64,000 bases of DNA, taken from Agrobacterium rubi TR3 = NBRC 13261 (GTDB lineage: Bacteria > Pseudomonadota > Alphaproteobacteria > Rhizobiales > Rhizobiaceae). Shown here one piece after another: positions 51,012-62,117 of this stretch. Position 1 is the first letter of the stretch. Every line of letters starts with the position of its first letter. The notes beneath the pieces were generated by a model. The model did not search any database. It was not told the origin of the DNA and worked only from the letters and a program-made list of their open reading frames with translations. The translations under genes were made by a program, and so were the position numbers. The stretch spans positions 62,001-126,000 of the forward strand of contig NZ_BBJU01000017.1 in NCBI RefSeq assembly GCF_000739935.1. The letters are read 5' to 3'.

Positions 51012-51851
51012 ATGACTGCACGTATGGACAAGCGCTTTGCTGATCTGCGCGCTGAAAACCGCCCGGCACTGATCACCTATTTCATGGGTGGCGATCCGGA
51101 TTTCGACACGTCTCTCGGCATCATGAAATCGCTGCCGGAAGCCGGTGCCGATGTCATTGAACTCGGCATGCCGTTTTCCGACCCGATGGCCGACGGCCCG
51201 GCCATCCAGATGGCGGCGCAGCGTGCCCTTAAGGGCGGGCAAACGTTGAAGACGACGCTCGCTCTCTCCCGCGAATTCCGCAAGGGCGACGACACCACCC
51301 CAATCGTGTTGATGGGCTATTACAATCCCATCTACATCTACGGCGTCGAAAAGTTTCTGGATGATGCGCTTGCAGCCGGTATCGATGGATTGATCGTCGT
51401 CGATCTTCCGCCCGAGATGGATGATGAACTTTGCGTTCCTGCGCTGGCCCGCGGCATCAATTTCATTCGTTTGGCAACGCCGACCACGGATGAAAAGCGC
51501 CTGCCCGCAGTTCTGAAAAATACCTCCGGTTTCGTCTATTACGTATCGATGAACGGCATCACCGGTTCGGCCTTGCCGGATCCGTCGACGATCTCCGGCG
51601 CAGTCGGTCGTATCAAATCGCATACCGGTCTACCGGTCTGTGTCGGCTTCGGCGTCAAGACGGCGGATCATGCCCGTGCAATCGGCGCTGTTGCAGATGG
51701 CGTTGTGGTGGGTTCTGCCATCGTTAATCAGATTGCCGGAAGCCTGACCAAGGATGGGAAGGCCACCAACGACACTGTTCCCTCGGTGACAACACTGGTA
51801 AAGGGACTTTCAACAGGTGTGCGCGCATCGCGCCTTGCCGCTGCCGAGTAA
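51012..51851 (+). CDS. trpA: Tryptophan synthase alpha subunit
   Basis: A 279-residue TIM barrel with the catalytic-type motif [19 protein letters not shown] near residue 50, where E and D are the acid-base residues. [13 protein letters not shown] and [11 protein letters not shown] are also present. It releases indole from indole-3-glycerol phosphate for TrpB. accD follows after 37 bases, the order found in many proteobacteria. Confidence 0.97.
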   Translation: MTARMDKRFADLRAENRPALITYFMGGDPDFDTSLGIMKSLPEAGADVIELGMPFSDPMADGPAIQMAAQRALKGGQTLKTTLALSREFRKGDDTTPIVLMGYYNPIYIYGVEKFLDDALAAGIDGLIVVDLPPEMDDELCVPALARGINFIRLATPTTDEKRLPAVLKNTSGFVYYVSMNGITGSALPDPSTISGAVGRIKSHTGLPVCVGFGVKTADHARAIGAVADGVVVGSAIVNQIAGSLTKDGKATNDTVPSVTTLVKGLSTGVRASRLAAAE

Positions 51852-51888
51852 GACTTCGGTTCAGCGCAGCTAGTCAGGAGTATTAGAC

Positions 51889-52782
51889 GTGAATTGGATC
51901 ACCAACTACGTACGGCCTCGGATCAACTCCATGCTTGGCCGCCGCGAGACCCCGGAAAACCTCTGGATCAAGTGCCCCGAAACGGGCGAAATGGTCTTCC
52001 ACAAAGACCTCGAAGAAAACAAGTGGGTCATTCCGGCTTCCGGTTTTCACATGAAGATGCCTGCGAAAGCACGTCTTGAAGACCTGTTCGATGGCGGTGT
52101 CTACGAAGCACTGGTCCAGCCGAAAGTGGCTCAGGACCCCCTGAAGTTCCGTGACTCCAAGAAATATTCCGACCGTCTGCGCGACAGCCGCGTGAAGACC
52201 GAGCAGGAAGACACGATTCTGGCCGGTGTCGGCAAGCTTCAGGGCTTGAAGATCGTCGCCATCGTGCATGAATTCCAGTTCATGGGCGGCTCACTCGGCA
52301 TCGCCGCTGGCGAAGCCATCGTCAAGGCCTTCGAGCGCGCCATTTCAGAGCGTTGCCCTGTCGTAATGTTCCCGGCCTCCGGTGGTGCACGCATGCAGGA
52401 AGGTATCCTTTCGCTGATGCAGCTGCCGCGCACCACGGTTGCGGTCAACATGCTGAAAGAAGCGGGTATGCCCTATATCGTCGTGTTGACCAACCCGACA
52501 ACGGGCGGCGTCACGGCGTCCTACGCCATGCTGGGCGATGTGCACATTGCCGAACCCGGTGCCGAGATTTGCTTTGCGGGCAAGCGCGTGATCGAACAGA
52601 CGATCCGCGAAAAGCTGCCTGAGGGCTTCCAGACATCGGAATATCTGCTTGATCACGGCATGGTCGACATGGTCGTGGACCGCCGTGAAATTGCCGATAC
52701 ATTGGCAAGCCTGTTGAAGATCATGACGAAGGCGCCAGCCGAAACGTCATCGGACGTTCTGCCACTGGCAGCTTCCGCCTGA
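51889..52782 (+). CDS. accD: Acetyl-CoA carboxylase carboxyltransferase beta subunit
   Basis: A 297-residue AccD with the carboxyltransferase core motifs [34 protein letters not shown] and [17 protein letters not shown]. The N-terminal zinc finger of the E. coli protein is almost absent: of the four cysteines only one remains (IKCPETGE), and the second pair reads VIPASGFH. I recall similar loss in other rhizobia. The start is GTG at 51889 after CAGGAG. It commits acetyl-CoA to fatty acid synthesis with AccA, AccB and AccC. Confidence 0.96.
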   Translation: MNWITNYVRPRINSMLGRRETPENLWIKCPETGEMVFHKDLEENKWVIPASGFHMKMPAKARLEDLFDGGVYEALVQPKVAQDPLKFRDSKKYSDRLRDSRVKTEQEDTILAGVGKLQGLKIVAIVHEFQFMGGSLGIAAGEAIVKAFERAISERCPVVMFPASGGARMQEGILSLMQLPRTTVAVNMLKEAGMPYIVVLTNPTTGGVTASYAMLGDVHIAEPGAEICFAGKRVIEQTIREKLPEGFQTSEYLLDHGMVDMVVDRREIADTLASLLKIMTKAPAETSSDVLPLAASA

Positions 52783-52813
52783 CGCCGATTGCGGCTGGGC
52801 TCCGGAGGGGCCG

Positions 52814-54166
52814 ATGACAGATATGACGACGCCCGCACACAGCGAGGCAGAACGGATCATCGAAAAGCTTTTGGGGCTCCACCCCAAGGGCTTTGATCTG
52901 TCGCTCGACAGGATCACCGTTCTCCTGGAAAAGCTCGGCAATCCGCAAGACAAATTGCCGCCGATCATCCATGTCGCCGGCACCAATGGCAAAGGCTCGG
53001 TCACAGCCTTCAGCCGCGCGTTGCTGGAAGCCGCAGGTCTTGGTGTGCACGTCCACACCTCTCCGCATCTCGTCAATTGGTATGAGCGCTACCGCATGGG
53101 CATACGTGGCGAAAAGGGTCGCTATGTCGAAGATGCGGTTCTGGCCGATGCGCTGGAACGTGTCGTTGCCGCCAATGGCGGGCAGATGATCACCGTCTTC
53201 GAAATCCTGACTGCCGTGACCTTCGTTCTGTTTGCCGAACATCCAGCCGATGCTGCGATCATCGAGGTTGGGCTCGGTGGCCGTTTCGATGCCACCAATG
53301 TCATAGCCAGCCCGGCTGTCTCGGTCATCATGCCGATTTCGCTCGATCATCAGGCCTATCTCGGAGATAGCGTCGAGCTGATTGCTGCGGAAAAAGCCGG
53401 GATCATGAAGGCTGGATCGCCCATTGTTATCGGGCATCAGGAATACGATGCGGCGCTCGACGTGCTGGTCCATACTGCAGAACGCCTGAAATGCCCAACG
53501 GCGGTTTATGGACAGGATTACTCTGCCCATGAGGAATTCGGCCGTATGGTCTATCAGGATGAATTCAGCCTCGTGGACGCGCCTCTGCCGCGCCTTCCCG
53601 GTCGCCATCAACTCGCCAATGCCGCTGCCGCCATTCGCGCCGTCAAGGCCGCTGGCTTCGAAGTGACGGACAAGATGATCGAAACGGCCATGGCTTCCGT
53701 CGAATGGCCGGGGCGTTTGCAGCGTATCACCACAGGCAAGCTTGTCGAGATGGCACCGCCCGGTTCGGAAATCTGGATCGACGGCGGCCACAATCCCGGC
53801 GCTGGCGAAGTGATTGCCGAGGCCATGGCGGGCTTTGAGGAAAAGCAGGCGCGGCCGCTGTTTCTCATATCGGGCATGATCAACACCAAGGATCAGGTCG
53901 GATACTTCAAGGCTTTTGCCGATATCGCCCAATACGTCTTCACGGTGCCGATCCAAGGCACGGATGCTGGAATCGATCCGGTGGTGTTGGCCCATGCCGT
54001 ATTCGACGCCGGATTGGTCGCCGCGCCGACGTCTTCGATCGAGGAAGCCTTGGAAGAATTGAAAAAGCGCATCGTACCGGGAAAACCAGCGCCTAGGATT
54101 TTGATTGGCGGATCACTGTATCTGGCGGGCAATGCGCTGGCGTTGAACGGGACTGTTCCGAAGTAA
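52814..54166 (+). CDS. folC: Folylpolyglutamate / dihydrofolate synthase
   Basis: A 450-residue Mur-ligase-type enzyme with FDLSLDRITVLLEKLGNP, the P-loop IHVAGTNGKGSVTAF near residue 55 and EVGLGGRFDATNVI near residue 155. It adds glutamate to dihydropteroate and folates. It follows accD after 31 bases in the conserved trp-accD-folC order and ends at a strong terminator. Confidence 0.96.
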   Translation: MTDMTTPAHSEAERIIEKLLGLHPKGFDLSLDRITVLLEKLGNPQDKLPPIIHVAGTNGKGSVTAFSRALLEAAGLGVHVHTSPHLVNWYERYRMGIRGEKGRYVEDAVLADALERVVAANGGQMITVFEILTAVTFVLFAEHPADAAIIEVGLGGRFDATNVIASPAVSVIMPISLDHQAYLGDSVELIAAEKAGIMKAGSPIVIGHQEYDAALDVLVHTAERLKCPTAVYGQDYSAHEEFGRMVYQDEFSLVDAPLPRLPGRHQLANAAAAIRAVKAAGFEVTDKMIETAMASVEWPGRLQRITTGKLVEMAPPGSEIWIDGGHNPGAGEVIAEAMAGFEEKQARPLFLISGMINTKDQVGYFKAFADIAQYVFTVPIQGTDAGIDPVVLAHAVFDAGLVAAPTSSIEEALEELKKRIVPGKPAPRILIGGSLYLAGNALALNGTVPK

Positions 54167-54189
54167 CTTCCTCCTTCATGCCGGAAAAC

Positions 54190-54221
54190 AAAAAAGCCCC
54201 GGATCGCTCCGAGGCTTTTTT
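54190..54221. terminator. Bidirectional terminator between folC and trxA
   Basis: AAAAAAGCCCCGG and CCGAGGCTTTTTT form a stem with one mismatch and A/T runs on both sides. Confidence 0.88.
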
Positions 54222-54241
54222 CATTTTCTAAGCACATTCAA

Positions 54242-54562
54242 TCAAGCGGCGCTGGAAATCCAGGCAGACAGAGCGGTCTTGGGCGCTGCGCCAACCTTGA
54301 TGTCGGCCACTTCGCCGCCCTTGAACATCGCAAGTGTCGGAATGGAGCGAACGCCAAACTGGGCTGCCAATTCCGGGTTTTCATCGATGTTGAGTTTGAC
54401 GACCTTCACCTTGCCAGCAAGCTCGGTGGAAATTTCTTCGAGGCTTGGGGCGATCATCTTGCACGGGCCGCACCATTCAGCCCAGAAATCAACGACGACG
54501 GGCTCGGCAGAATCAAGCACTTCGGCCTGGAAGTTGGACGTATCGACTTTCACGGTAGCCAT
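54242..54562 (-). CDS. trxA: Thioredoxin
   Basis: A 106-residue thioredoxin with the active site [16 protein letters not shown] (WCGPC) near residue 30 and the cis-proline in [16 protein letters not shown] at 54562 is preceded by AAAGGAGAG. It lies 76 bases downstream of addA, and may be read from that operon or from its own promoter. Length and motifs are normal. Confidence 0.97.
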   Translation of the reverse strand: MATVKVDTSNFQAEVLDSAEPVVVDFWAEWCGPCKMIAPSLEEISTELAGKVKVVKLNIDENPELAAQFGVRSIPTLAMFKGGEVADIKVGAAPKTALSAWISSAA

Positions 54563-54638
54563 GGATGGCTCTCCTTTCGGTGTCTCTTGGTTGATTAGAA
54601 TGTGATGCCGATGGTCGGCAATTTCAATGTCCGGTATC

Positions 54639-57600
54639 TCACTTTGTCTCGATTGCAGCAAGTGCACCGATAAGCGCTTCGTCGCTGAGCGTCACGAATG
54701 AAGCGTTTTCGGTGTAGACCAAGGCACAGGTAAAATTCTTGCCAGGATAGAGCGGCGCTAGAATGCTTTTGTAGATCGCAAGCTGTGCCTTGTGCGCCAA
54801 GGGTATGTCGGCGTCTTTGACGGGCGGCACACGGTTGGTCTTGTAATCGACGAGAATAACGCGGTCTCCTTCCACCGCCAGCCGGTCGATCCGGCCGGAG
54901 ACGGCGTAGTCCTTCGTGCCCAGCCGCAAGGTCCCCATGATCGAGATTTCCGCGCGACTGTTGGCGGAAAAGGCGGATTGGAGTGCCGGTTCTGACAGAA
55001 CTGCAAGCGTCGAGCGGATGAGACTTTCACGCTCCTTGTCGGGCCAGAACCGGGCGGCACGTTCCGCGTAGCGCCGAGCGGCATCTTCGCGCTGGTCCGG
55101 TGGGTATTCCGGCAGGGTTTGCAGCATCCGGTGCACCAATCGGCCGCGTTGGAGCGCAAGGCCGGATGAGACCTCCTGTTTGGCAAACAGCGGCGAGGTG
55201 ACCAGCAAGTCCTCGGAGCCGTCATCGATGATCGTTCCGGCACCAGACGGGCTCAGCGGGCGTGGCAGAACCGGTGGCGGCGGCAAAGGCTGCATGAGGG
55301 ATGGTGGAAGAACATCCCGAACCAGAAGGGGCGGCGGCTCGGTCTTGGCAATTGCCTTGGCGTCGCGGCTGGTGGAATGCCACAACAATCCATCCCACTC
55401 TTCGCCGCCTGCGGAAAACGCCTGGCGTTTGCAGCGATTTTCATCTGCCGCCAGCGAACGCGCAATCATCGCATGCCAGCAATCAAGATTTTCCCGGGGG
55501 CCACGATAGCCGCAGACGATCAGATGATCGGCCGCACGCGTCATCGCCACGTAGAGAAGGCGGCGATACTCCTGTTCGGCCGAAAGCTTGAGGCGCTCCT
55601 CGTCTTTCGAGACAAGCGCATTGTCAAAACCTTTGCCGGGCAGCCAGATGGGCAACGAGGTATCATGGGTTTCGATGAACCGCAGTTTCGGCAGATGGCT
55701 GTGAATGAAGGCCTTCGAGCCGCCATCCACCAGAAAAACGACCGGCGCTTCCAGACCTTTGGAGGCATGCACGGTCATGATGCGAACTTCACCGCGTTCC
55801 TTGTCCTGCTCGCGCTTGATTTCAGGCGCGTCCGTTTCCATCACGGAAATGAAGGATTGCAGGCCGGGAAGTCCCGTGCGTTCGTGGTCGAGCGCAAAGG
55901 ACAGGAACTCGTCCAAGACGTCGCTGGCTTCATTGCCCAGCCGCCCGAGGAATTTGGCGCGTCCTTCATGTAGGGTCAGAACGGCGGCAAAGAAATCATG
56001 GATTGTTTGCGTCTTCGACAGCGTGATGAAGTGCAGCAGTTGCGAGACCGAGGCGACGAACTGGCGTCCTTCCGGCTGCGCGGAGATCAGCTGTACATAA
56101 TGCCAGACGCTTGTATCGGGCGGGCGTTTTGCGGCCACCTCGAAGATGTCGTCTTCCGAATGATTGAACAGTGGGCTTTTCAGCAGGGCCGACAGCGACA
56201 GATCGTCTTGTGGCAACAGCACGAAGCGGCCGAGCGCCAGCAAATCCTGAATGGCGATGTGGTCGGTCAGGCGCAGGCGGTCGGCACCGGCGACGGGAAT
56301 GTTCTTGCGCTGCTTCAACTCGCGGGTCAGCGCATTGACGAAGGCATGTCGTTTCCTGACCAGAACGAGGATATCACCCGCCTCGATCGTGCGTTCCACG
56401 CCTTTCTCGACCACCGTCTCCTTGCCGATCATCTCGGCAATACGCGCAGCGATGCGGCGTGCGACGATGGCGGGCGGGGCGCTTTCGCGCAGCGCATCGA
56501 AAGGCGCGGTCCAGTCCTCTTCATTTTCCACCGGCTCAGCGGCGATCATGTCCCACAGCTCGACGGTACCCGCCTGTCCGTGGCGGTTCGAGCGGTGTTC
56601 GACGGGTTCTTTTTCGGCGCTCAGGCCTTCCGCATGTTCGGGTAGGGAAAAGACCTGGTCGACAGCGGCAAGAACATCATCCGTGGAACGGAAGGACAGG
56701 GGCAGACGGACGGAATGGAATGTCTGTTCCACGGCGGTAACGCGACGTTGTGTTTCCCGGCTCTCCTGCGAAAACCGTTCGGGTCGCGCGCCTTGAAAGG
56801 AGTAGATCGACTGCTTCTCGTCACCCACCGCAAACACCGTGCGCCGCCCTTCGCGCGCCGTTTCACCATGGAAGAAATCGGCGGCCAGCGACTGGATGAT
56901 GGACCATTGCACGGGGCTCGTATCCTGCGCTTCATCCACCAGAATGTGATCGATGCCCTGATCCAGCTTGTAATGAACCCAGGCGCCTGCCGTATCGCGG
57001 TTGAGCAGCGTCGCGGCGCGTTCGATTAGATCCTCGAAATCCAGCTGGCTGCGCTGCTTCTTCAAATCCTCGAAATCACCGATCAGCCGCTCTGCGAGCG
57101 TCAGCGCATGTTTCGTCGCTTCCAGCATGCGAAGGGTGCGGTAGCGATCCCGGGAGGCAACGACATGGGCACGCGCCGCTGTCAGATCATCCAGTAGGGC
57201 AGGGGCGGATTTCTGCATGGCCTTGTTGATGACGTAAGCGTCGGACTTCGGCGCGCCCTGCGAGGTCAGAAGTGCGGCTTCGATGAACTCCACGCGCTTA
57301 AAAACATCAGTCGTGCGGGCGGCTTCGCGCAGCGCATAGGCGACATCGATCACGCGCGATCCGCCGATTTCGTCGCCCAGGGTGAGATAGGTTTCCATCG
57401 ACAGGCCGGAAAGGCCGGGCAGGGGCCAATAGGCCGCCGCCGCCGTCTCTTCCGTTTCCTGCGGGCCGATGCCAGCCCTGGCCCGGAGCGAGGCATCGAT
57501 GCCGCCGGCCCGACGTGCCTGTTCGAGAAAGCCGCTGATGGCGTTACGGTTTGAAACGATGGCACTGAGCAGGGCTTCCAGCCCGGTCTCGTCGGCGATG

Positions 57601-58196
57601 TCGAGAACATAGGCAAGCGCCTGTGCAAGCGGCTGATCGGCCTCTATGGAGACGGCGGTCAACAGCGTGCGCCGTGCCTCTGCCAGCAGTGTACTTGCGG
57701 CGCGGTCATCCAGCACCGAGAAATGCCCGGCAACATTGGCTTCTAGAGGAAACTGGTGCAGCAGCGCTTCGCAAAAGGCATGGATGGTCTGGATTTTCAG
57801 GCCGCCCGGTGTCTCCAACGCTTTGGCAAACAGCCGCCGTGCTTCCTTTAGCTTGATGAGATCGGGAACACGCCCCTCGATGGCGGTGATGCGATCGCTT
57901 AAGTCGGCATTGGAAAGCGTAGCCCAGTCTGCGAGACGGTCGAACACACGGCTCGACATTTCCGACGCCGCAGCCTTGGTATAGGTAAGACACAGGATGG
58001 CGGAGGGGCGGCACCCAGCCAGCAGCAGGCGGATCACCCGCTGCGTCAGAACATGCGTCTTGCCGGACCCGGCATTGGCCGACACCCAGGCGGAACTGGT
58101 GGGGTCGGAGGCGCGGGTCTGCTGCGCGCTCGTCCAGTCGATCCAGCTTTTGGGATCGTCCTGTGCAGGGCCGTGATCGATGATCTCACTCAGCAT
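54639..58196 (-). CDS. addA: Double-strand break repair helicase-nuclease AddA
   Basis: About 1185 residues. UvrD-type helicase motifs include Walker A in [18 protein letters not shown] near residue 40, [16 protein letters not shown] and [19 protein letters not shown]. The C-terminal RecB-like nuclease has [13 protein letters not shown]. It acts with AddB as the alphaproteobacterial counterpart of RecBCD. ATG at 58196 with GGGAG upstream is chosen; ATG at 58202 is also possible. It overlaps the addB 3' end by 11 bases. Confidence 0.96.
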   Translation of the reverse strand: MLSEIIDHGPAQDDPKSWIDWTSAQQTRASDPTSSAWVSANAGSGKTHVLTQRVIRLLLAGCRPSAILCLTYTKAAASEMSSRVFDRLADWATLSNADLSDRITAIEGRVPDLIKLKEARRLFAKALETPGGLKIQTIHAFCEALLHQFPLEANVAGHFSVLDDRAASTLLAEARRTLLTAVSIEADQPLAQALAYVLDIADETGLEALLSAIVSNRNAISGFLEQARRAGGIDASLRARAGIGPQETEETAAAAYWPLPGLSGLSMETYLTLGDEIGGSRVIDVAYALREAARTTDVFKRVEFIEAALLTSQGAPKSDAYVINKAMQKSAPALLDDLTAARAHVVASRDRYRTLRMLEATKHALTLAERLIGDFEDLKKQRSQLDFEDLIERAATLLNRDTAGAWVHYKLDQGIDHILVDEAQDTSPVQWSIIQSLAADFFHGETAREGRRTVFAVGDEKQSIYSFQGARPERFSQESRETQRRVTAVEQTFHSVRLPLSFRSTDDVLAAVDQVFSLPEHAEGLSAEKEPVEHRSNRHGQAGTVELWDMIAAEPVENEEDWTAPFDALRESAPPAIVARRIAARIAEMIGKETVVEKGVERTIEAGDILVLVRKRHAFVNALTRELKQRKNIPVAGADRLRLTDHIAIQDLLALGRFVLLPQDDLSLSALLKSPLFNHSEDDIFEVAAKRPPDTSVWHYVQLISAQPEGRQFVASVSQLLHFITLSKTQTIHDFFAAVLTLHEGRAKFLGRLGNEASDVLDEFLSFALDHERTGLPGLQSFISVMETDAPEIKREQDKERGEVRIMTVHASKGLEAPVVFLVDGGSKAFIHSHLPKLRFIETHDTSLPIWLPGKGFDNALVSKDEERLKLSAEQEYRRLLYVAMTRAADHLIVCGYRGPRENLDCWHAMIARSLAADENRCKRQAFSAGGEEWDGLLWHSTSRDAKAIAKTEPPPLLVRDVLPPSLMQPLPPPPVLPRPLSPSGAGTIIDDGSEDLLVTSPLFAKQEVSSGLALQRGRLVHRMLQTLPEYPPDQREDAARRYAERAARFWPDKERESLIRSTLAVLSEPALQSAFSANSRAEISIMGTLRLGTKDYAVSGRIDRLAVEGDRVILVDYKTNRVPPVKDADIPLAHKAQLAIYKSILAPLYPGKNFTCALVYTENASFVTLSDEALIGALAAIETK

Positions 58197-61100
58197 CGCC
58201 ATCTCCCGGTTCTGCCGTCGACCATTCGGACACGCGGGCAAGGTGATCATATTCGCCGCCATAGGCCTGCTGTTCCTCGGGGATCAGCCGTGACACGAAG
58301 CCGTTCTTGCCTTCGCGCAGCGAAATCACGAATTTGGCCAGCTGGTCGATGGAGTCAGTCGCCAGTTCGACGGCCGATTTCGGCGCAACTTTCGCCGTTG
58401 CCTTGGCGTGTTCATTGTTGATCGTATCCGTGCCGAAGCGCTCGCCGGGGCGCAGACGCACATAGATCAAATCCTCCGGCACCGGAGAACCCGTATCGCG
58501 AAACGCACCGCGCATCAGCGCCGCCGCTTCCAGAGCCAATTGCGGGTCGAGCAGAGAACGGGCCTGTTTGACGGATGGTGACAGGCCGGTCTTGTAATCG
58601 ATAATGTCGGCCTTGCCCGTTGTCTTGATGTCGATGCGGTCTGCAACGCCGGTGAGGCGAATGCCCGCTTCCGGAATTTCCTGTCCGGCCCGCGCTTCGA
58701 TATGGCTGCGCTTGACCAGAGCGCGACGGTTTTTTTCCCACTTGAGAAATTCGCTGGCGACCGCCTCGAAGCGCGGGCGCCAGACCACATCGATATGAGG
58801 AGGCAGGTTTTCCGCATCGAAACAGGCATGTAGCACGCGAAACATCGCCTCTTCGGCGGCAGGCGTGCCGGGCACATGGCCCTCGCGGGAATAGGTTTCC
58901 ATGATGCGGTGATAGAGCGTGCCACGATCGGCAGCACCGGGATCGCGGTTGAACTCGTCCAGCGGATCGAGTTTCAGGATACGCCGCGCATAGATGGAAT
59001 AGGGATCGCGCCGCAGCCTGCCCACTTCGCTGAAGGAATAGGATTTCGGCTGCAGCTCCGCAGGCGGCGTCGGTGCCGGACGCTTGGCGGATTGCTGGCT
59101 TTCGCCCTCATCCAGCATGGTCGCCCAATGACGGTAAGCGGTGCCGCGTGCTTTCAGCGTGTCGGCAAACTCCTCGCCACCTAGTGCCAGAAGCCGTTGC
59201 AGCCAGCGTGAGGCAACGGCGGGTGTAGAACCCTGGCGCAGCGCACGCGTGTAGAAAATGTGCCGTGTTCCGTTGGCCATTTCGAAATCATGCGCCAGTT
59301 GCCCGATGCGCCGTTCCGGCGGCTCAAGCCCTATGGCGGTTTTCATGTTGCGCGACAGGAACGGGTTGTTGGCCGTCTGACCCGGCCAGATACCCTCGTT
59401 CAAGCCGCCGATGATGACGGTATCGACGCTCTGAAGACGGGCTTCCAGCGCACCGAAAATGAAGACGCGGGGGTGGCGCATGGCGCGCGGTTTGATCGAT
59501 TCGCCCGCAATCAGCGCCGTCATGATATCGATCCACTGCGGCCCATCGGCCTCCAGCACGCTGCCGCACTCCATGAGTTCGGAGAGAAGACCGGACAGTT
59601 TCTCCCCCGCTTCATGCGACCAGAGATTGGCGAGATCACCTCTCTCATCGATACACATGGTTTCGATCACCCGGCCTGTTCGTTCTGCCCAATCGGATAG
59701 CGTCAGCCGTGCCGTCAACCGGCCGCTGATGGGGTCTTTGCGAATAAAGGCGGCATCCAGCGGTTCGATGGCAGATTTGATGCGACGCGCCAGGTCGGCA
59801 GCGGCAAGATCGGTACCCTCGGTCAGCGATTTGCGCCATTGCGGCGGATGCCGGTCGTCGGTGTGAAGGGTAAGCTGTTGTTGTAGAAGCGCTTCCAGCG
59901 TGTCGAGCGTCGTTTCGGTTCGGCCACCGCGAAGCGCTAGCAATTCCAGACCGGCAACGGCCTGGCCGACATCTGCTTCGCCAAGACCGAAGCGGGCCAG
60001 CGGGTGTTTGAGCAAAGACATCACCGCAACGGGATCGCCGGGTCGCAAAATGGCTTCGAGCGCCAGCATCAACAGACCCGCCTGCGGCGTGGCGGACAAT
60101 GGCGTACCAGCGGAATCGTCGGCCTCGATGCCGAAGCGGGCAAGCTCGGTCGCCACGCGGCGCGCGAGCCCACGATCTGGGGTAATCAGTGCCGCCTGCG
60201 ATTGGCCGCCTATGCCGGGCTTTTCCAGCGCCAGGCGAAGGGCAATGGCGATGGCCGTTGCCTCCTCGCGCTCATTGGCAGCTTCTATGATGGATGCGGT
60301 GGCGAAGGCATCGTTGAAAAAGACATCGCTTTTTTCGGAGCGCCACTCGTTCCACTCGCTGGTGGCCTTGGCCGGGGCAAGGGCCGTGGAAAAGATCGCG
60401 GCGCGGTTTTGCAGGTCAGTATCCAGCACGCCGATCTGTTCGGCGTCATTGCGCGATACGCCCAGCTTTTGCAGCAGAACGAAGAGGCCATATTGCGAAT
60501 GCGTGCGGCTGGACGGGTCGTCGGGGCTTTCGTTGATCGACTGCCATTGGTCCTCGGGTATCTCGATATCGAGACCGGGCAGAACGACAGTGCCCTGGGG
60601 CAGGGATGCGACAGCTGCAATCAGGTCTGCCGCTGCCGGAATGGAGCCGGTGGAGCCTGCAACGATGATCGGATCATCCGATCCGATCTTGGTCAGCCGC
60701 TCGGCTTCCGCCCGCAAAATCGCGTTGCGGTGTCGTCCGGCCGAGGATTTGTTGAGTTCTTCCAGCCGAGCGGGCCAGAAGACGCTGGCGATCTTCAGGA
60801 AATCTGCGGTTAGTTGCCACCATTGCGCATGGTCGGCGGTGTCGAGCTTGGAGAGCGCATCCCAATCCCGGTCTTCCGTGTCCATGGCATCGATGACTTC
60901 GCCTAGCGAGCGTGCCAGCCAGATGGCATCTGCTGGGCTTGCGGGTGCGACGAGCGGCGATTCGGAGTGGACCGCGCGGATGGCATCCGGCAGGCTGTTG
61001 CGCCAGGCAAGGATCAGGCGCGCAAGCTCGACCAGTCTTGCGGTGCTGGAAATCGGCGGTGCCAGATCGATGGTCGCAGGCGTTTCGACATCGAAAAAGC

Positions 61101-61362
61101 CGCTATCGTCATCCGTTTCCCCCAAGGGACGGATGATCGGCAGAATGGCCGACTGGCCTCCCAGAAAATCCACGAATTCCGAGCGCAAAACACGCGCCGA
61201 ACGGCGAGTCGGCACATAGATGGTGACTTTGGCGAGCGACAGCGGATCGGCGGCATCGTAGCGAAAACCGGGTGTCAGCCTGCCATCGCAAAGCGCTGCG
61301 GCCAGCGTTCTGAGGAACGGTGTTCCGGGGGCGATCGTTAGAATACGCTTGGCATGCGCCAA
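58186..61362 (-). CDS. addB: Double-strand break repair protein AddB
   Basis: A 1058-residue alphaproteobacterial AddB. The helicase-like first part contains VAGSTGSIPAAADLIAAVA, and VIIGGLNEGIWPGQTANNP is near residue 660. The C-terminal PD-(D/E)XK nuclease has the motif ADIIDYKTGLSPSVKQ with an upstream GTLYHRIME. No Fe-S cysteine cluster as in Firmicute AddB is evident. It lies 25 bases after murU and overlaps addA. Confidence 0.96.
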   Translation of the reverse strand: MAHAKRILTIAPGTPFLRTLAAALCDGRLTPGFRYDAADPLSLAKVTIYVPTRRSARVLRSEFVDFLGGQSAILPIIRPLGETDDDSGFFDVETPATIDLAPPISSTARLVELARLILAWRNSLPDAIRAVHSESPLVAPASPADAIWLARSLGEVIDAMDTEDRDWDALSKLDTADHAQWWQLTADFLKIASVFWPARLEELNKSSAGRHRNAILRAEAERLTKIGSDDPIIVAGSTGSIPAAADLIAAVASLPQGTVVLPGLDIEIPEDQWQSINESPDDPSSRTHSQYGLFVLLQKLGVSRNDAEQIGVLDTDLQNRAAIFSTALAPAKATSEWNEWRSEKSDVFFNDAFATASIIEAANEREEATAIAIALRLALEKPGIGGQSQAALITPDRGLARRVATELARFGIEADDSAGTPLSATPQAGLLMLALEAILRPGDPVAVMSLLKHPLARFGLGEADVGQAVAGLELLALRGGRTETTLDTLEALLQQQLTLHTDDRHPPQWRKSLTEGTDLAAADLARRIKSAIEPLDAAFIRKDPISGRLTARLTLSDWAERTGRVIETMCIDERGDLANLWSHEAGEKLSGLLSELMECGSVLEADGPQWIDIMTALIAGESIKPRAMRHPRVFIFGALEARLQSVDTVIIGGLNEGIWPGQTANNPFLSRNMKTAIGLEPPERRIGQLAHDFEMANGTRHIFYTRALRQGSTPAVASRWLQRLLALGGEEFADTLKARGTAYRHWATMLDEGESQQSAKRPAPTPPAELQPKSYSFSEVGRLRRDPYSIYARRILKLDPLDEFNRDPGAADRGTLYHRIMETYSREGHVPGTPAAEEAMFRVLHACFDAENLPPHIDVVWRPRFEAVASEFLKWEKNRRALVKRSHIEARAGQEIPEAGIRLTGVADRIDIKTTGKADIIDYKTGLSPSVKQARSLLDPQLALEAAALMRGAFRDTGSPVPEDLIYVRLRPGERFGTDTINNEHAKATAKVAPKSAVELATDSIDQLAKFVISLREGKNGFVSRLIPEEQQAYGGEYDHLARVSEWSTAEPGDGDAE

Positions 61363-61387
61363 TGGGTCATCTCACTTGTCGGTTGCT

Positions 61388-62107
61388 TTAGAGCATTGCG
61401 ATGGTTCGTTCCGCATCTTCTATAGCATCCGGCGTGCCGACGGTAATCCATTGACCTGACAATGACAGACCAAAAAGCCTGTTTTGCGCAATGGCACGGT
61501 CGAAATAGATGTTGAGATTGAAGGCATCCGTGGGCGCATCATCGAGAAGCCGGCTATCCATGGCAATGGCACCGGCATAGACCACCGGGCGCGGCTCGCC
61601 TTCATTGTAGCGCGTCAGCGTGCCGTCATCGGCAAGGTTGAAATCCTTCTTGCCGTTATGGCCGGTCGTGCGGTCCATATCGACGCACAGCAGCGCCATG
61701 TCCATTGTGTCTGAATCGAAGAAACGTGCCAGCTTTTGCAGATTGGTGGCTTCATCAGGCGTTTCGCCAACCCAGAACAGGTCCGCATTCATCACGAGGA
61801 CCGGGCCGGGCTCCAGCAACTTCAATCCCTTGGCAAGACCGCCACCGGAATTCATCAGCTGGTCACGTTCGTCCGAAATCAGAATTTTGACGTCCTGACG
61901 TGTTTCCAGATGAGCGACCATCTGGTCGGCATGGTGGTACACATTGATGGCGATGGTTTCCACGCCTGCCTCGACCAGCACGTCGATCACGTAATCGATC
62001 ATCGGTCGTCCGGCGATCTTCACCAAAGGCTTGGGGATCGTATCGGTGATCGGCCGCATTCGGGTACCCAGACCCGCCGCCAGCACCATCGCTTGTCTGA
62101 TCGTCAT
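61388..62107 (-). CDS. murU: MurU-like nucleotidyltransferase
   Basis: A 239-residue nucleotidyltransferase with MVLAAGLGTRMRPITDTIP at the start and the metal-site motif VLVMNADLFWVGE near residue 105. MurU converts N-acetylmuramate 1-phosphate to UDP-MurNAc in cell-wall recycling. The preceding gene carries an AmgK-type kinase domain, the step just before, which supports this over a generic NTP-transferase call. ATG at 62107 lies ten bases after the tsaE-amgK stop. Confidence 0.88.
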   Translation of the reverse strand: MTIRQAMVLAAGLGTRMRPITDTIPKPLVKIAGRPMIDYVIDVLVEAGVETIAINVYHHADQMVAHLETRQDVKILISDERDQLMNSGGGLAKGLKLLEPGPVLVMNADLFWVGETPDEATNLQKLARFFDSDTMDMALLCVDMDRTTGHNGKKDFNLADDGTLTRYNEGEPRPVVYAGAIAMDSRLLDDAPTDAFNLNIYFDRAIAQNRLFGLSLSGQWITVGTPDAIEDAERTIAML

Positions 62108-62117
62108 GGGGGACACT

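Noticed and set aside
59900-61219. 439-codon plus-strand frame opposite addB
   Set aside because: Ser/Arg/Ala-rich shadow frame without motifs.
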